A stretch of DNA of 20,836 nt from Oscillospiraceae bacterium. GTDB lineage: Bacteria > Bacillota > Clostridia > Oscillospirales > Ruminococcaceae. How positions within the stretch are numbered: position 1 is the first letter of the stretch; each line of letters begins with the position of its first letter. Under the pieces are notes generated by a model. The model was not told the origin of the DNA, did not search any database, and saw nothing but the letters and a program-made list of their open reading frames with translations. The stretch is taken from NCBI GenBank assembly GCA_900768675.1, contig CAAGDT010000031.1, forward strand, positions 1 through 20,836, in the 5' to 3' direction. The translations under genes and the position numbers were made by a program. This document shows, piece by piece, positions 20,108-20,836 of the stretch.

Positions 20108-20614
20108 TCAGCTGTCCCAATTAAACCTTGTAAGGCTTCCCTTATTCTTAAGCTCGGGAAAGCCCCACTGACGAAGCACCTCGTAGGCGCCGATTGCAAC
20201 GCTGTTGGAGAGGTTAAGGCTTCTTGCCGCCTCGTTATCTATCATAGGAATACGCACGCAGCTGTCCTTGTTTTCGTGTAGAAGCTCCTCGGGCAGCCCC
20301 TTATCCTCCCTGCCAAAGACTATATAGCACTTGTCGCCGTAGCTTACGTCGCAGTAGGTATTCACCGCCTTGGTGGTGTAATAATAAAACTCCCCGCCCT
20401 TGTTCTTTTCAAAGAAGTCAGAAAGACCCTCGTAGTAGGTTATGTCCAGCAGATGCCAGTAATCAAGCCCAGCTCTTTTAAGCTGCTTATCGTCGATTTC
20501 AAAGCCCATAGGCTTTACTATGTGCAGTCTTGCGCCTGTTATAGCGCAGGTTCTTGCTATATTTCCCGTGTTCTGGGGGATTCTCGGCTCAACGAGAACG
20601 ATATTCAGTTCCAT
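20108..20614 (-). CDS. trmL: tRNA (cytidine/uridine-34-2'-O)-methyltransferase TrmL
   Basis: A 168-residue SPOUT-class methyltransferase that adds a 2'-O-methyl group to the wobble base of certain tRNA-Leu, using S-adenosylmethionine. The start MELNIVLVEPRIPQNTGNIA contains SPOUT motif 1 (NTGNIARTC, 15-23). Motif 2 is FGREDKGLP (100-108). Motif 3 is IPM followed by RSLNLSNSVAIGAYEVLRQ (131-149), which forms the knotted cofactor pocket. Length is normal for TrmL. The ATG follows GGAGATGATAGA, with GGAG 8 bases away. It has its own consensus promoter and ends beside the inverted-repeat element, with no clear terminator. Confidence 0.94.
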   Translation of the reverse strand: MELNIVLVEPRIPQNTGNIARTCAITGARLHIVKPMGFEIDDKQLKRAGLDYWHLLDITYYEGLSDFFEKNKGGEFYYYTTKAVNTYCDVSYGDKCYIVFGREDKGLPEELLHENKDSCVRIPMIDNEAARSLNLSNSVAIGAYEVLRQWGFPELKNKGSLTRFNWDS

Positions 20615-20632
20615 TCTATCATCTCCGCATAT

Positions 20633-20661
20633 ATTATATCATACTGCATTTACAAAGTCAA
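20633..20661 (-). promoter_or_regulatory. trmL promoter
   Basis: Minus strand: TTGACT (20661-20656), a 17-base spacer, TATAAT (20638-20633), about 19 bases before the ATG. Confidence 0.82.
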
Positions 20662-20669
20662 CGAAAAGG

Positions 20670-20698
20670 AAAAGCCGCTCAGAACAGAGCGGCTTTTT
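20670..20698. terminator. Terminator upstream of trmL, for the gene at the right edge
   Basis: Stem AAAAGCCGCTC / GAGCGGCTTTT with loop AGAACA. The minus strand gives CTTTTCCTTTT after the stem, fitting the leftward gene that stops at 20712; the plus strand has T5. Confidence 0.85.
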
Positions 20699-20711
20699 AT
20701 GATAGAAATTC

Positions 20712-20836
20712 CTATAAAATCGAGTCAAGATACTCCGTCAGTGCTTCAAGGGAGAATGCCTGATGATATACGGCGTAATTGGCGTTGCTGGTTGTTGCTA
20801 CGCTGTAATATACAAGGCTGTTGGGGAAGGTATCAA
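20712..20836 (-). CDS. C-terminal end of an unknown protein (cut by window edge)
   Basis: The minus strand is open from the right edge to a TAG at 20714-20712, giving 40 final residues beginning DTFPNSLVYYSV and ending TEYLDSIL. A terminator 14 bases further on supports a true gene end. The segment is Tyr/Asn/Ala-rich. Too little is present to name a family. Confidence 0.65.
   Translation of the reverse strand, partial: DTFPNSLVYYSVATTSNANYAVYHQAFSLEALTEYLDSIL

Overview
The window looks like chromosomal DNA of a gut-type Clostridia (Bacillota), most likely Oscillospirales/Ruminococcaceae. This rests on AAAGGAG-type ribosome binding sites, consensus sigma-A promoters, T-tailed hairpin terminators, NrdR, a PadR/HAAS/DUF4097 operon, an EpsG-type membrane protein, an AlsT symporter and an NPATG cell-wall sorting signal. 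The genus cannot be fixed from sequence alone. No phage, transposase, CRISPR array or rRNA was seen.

Bases 1-6200 are mostly housekeeping. A tRNA-Gln cut by the left edge reads leftward from its own promoter. Then come purB (purine synthesis), an overlapping secD-secF pair (protein export), a sugar-isomerase-like TIM barrel, nrdR and a small P-loop kinase. Bases 6195-8213 hold a divergent pair: an ECF transporter substrate-binding subunit and a GntR/MocR-type regulator, with repeats over both promoters. This arrangement suggests vitamin B6 uptake under a PdxR-like regulator, but the regulator has Arg where the PLP-binding Lys should be.

Bases 8440-11410 hold a four-gene envelope operon: PadR repressor, HAAS/DUF1700 membrane protein, a DUF4097 beta-repeat protein and a zinc-ribbon/DUF4870-like membrane protein. 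Two matching 9-3-9 inverted repeats flank its promoter. A dense multi-hairpin element follows (11436-11562). Then come leftward genes: a von Willebrand A-like protein with a degraded metal site, an AlsT-type Na+/amino-acid symporter with a large extra extracytoplasmic insert, and a TauE/SafE-like permease split into two translationally coupled half-genes.

Bases 15417-19930 form an apparent four-gene rightward operon from a perfect consensus promoter. It encodes a bacterial tyrosine kinase (CpsD-like), a divergent EpsG-like polymerase/membrane protein, an unrecognised four-helix membrane protein, and a sortase-type surface protein with a helical stalk, collagen-like triplets and 'GKSAY...EWL' repeats. 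No glycosyltransferase, Wzz/CpsC partner or sortase is next to it. This is the best candidate for a little-described system. The right end has a MITE-like inverted repeat, trmL (tRNA wobble methylation) and the C-terminal end of an unknown gene.
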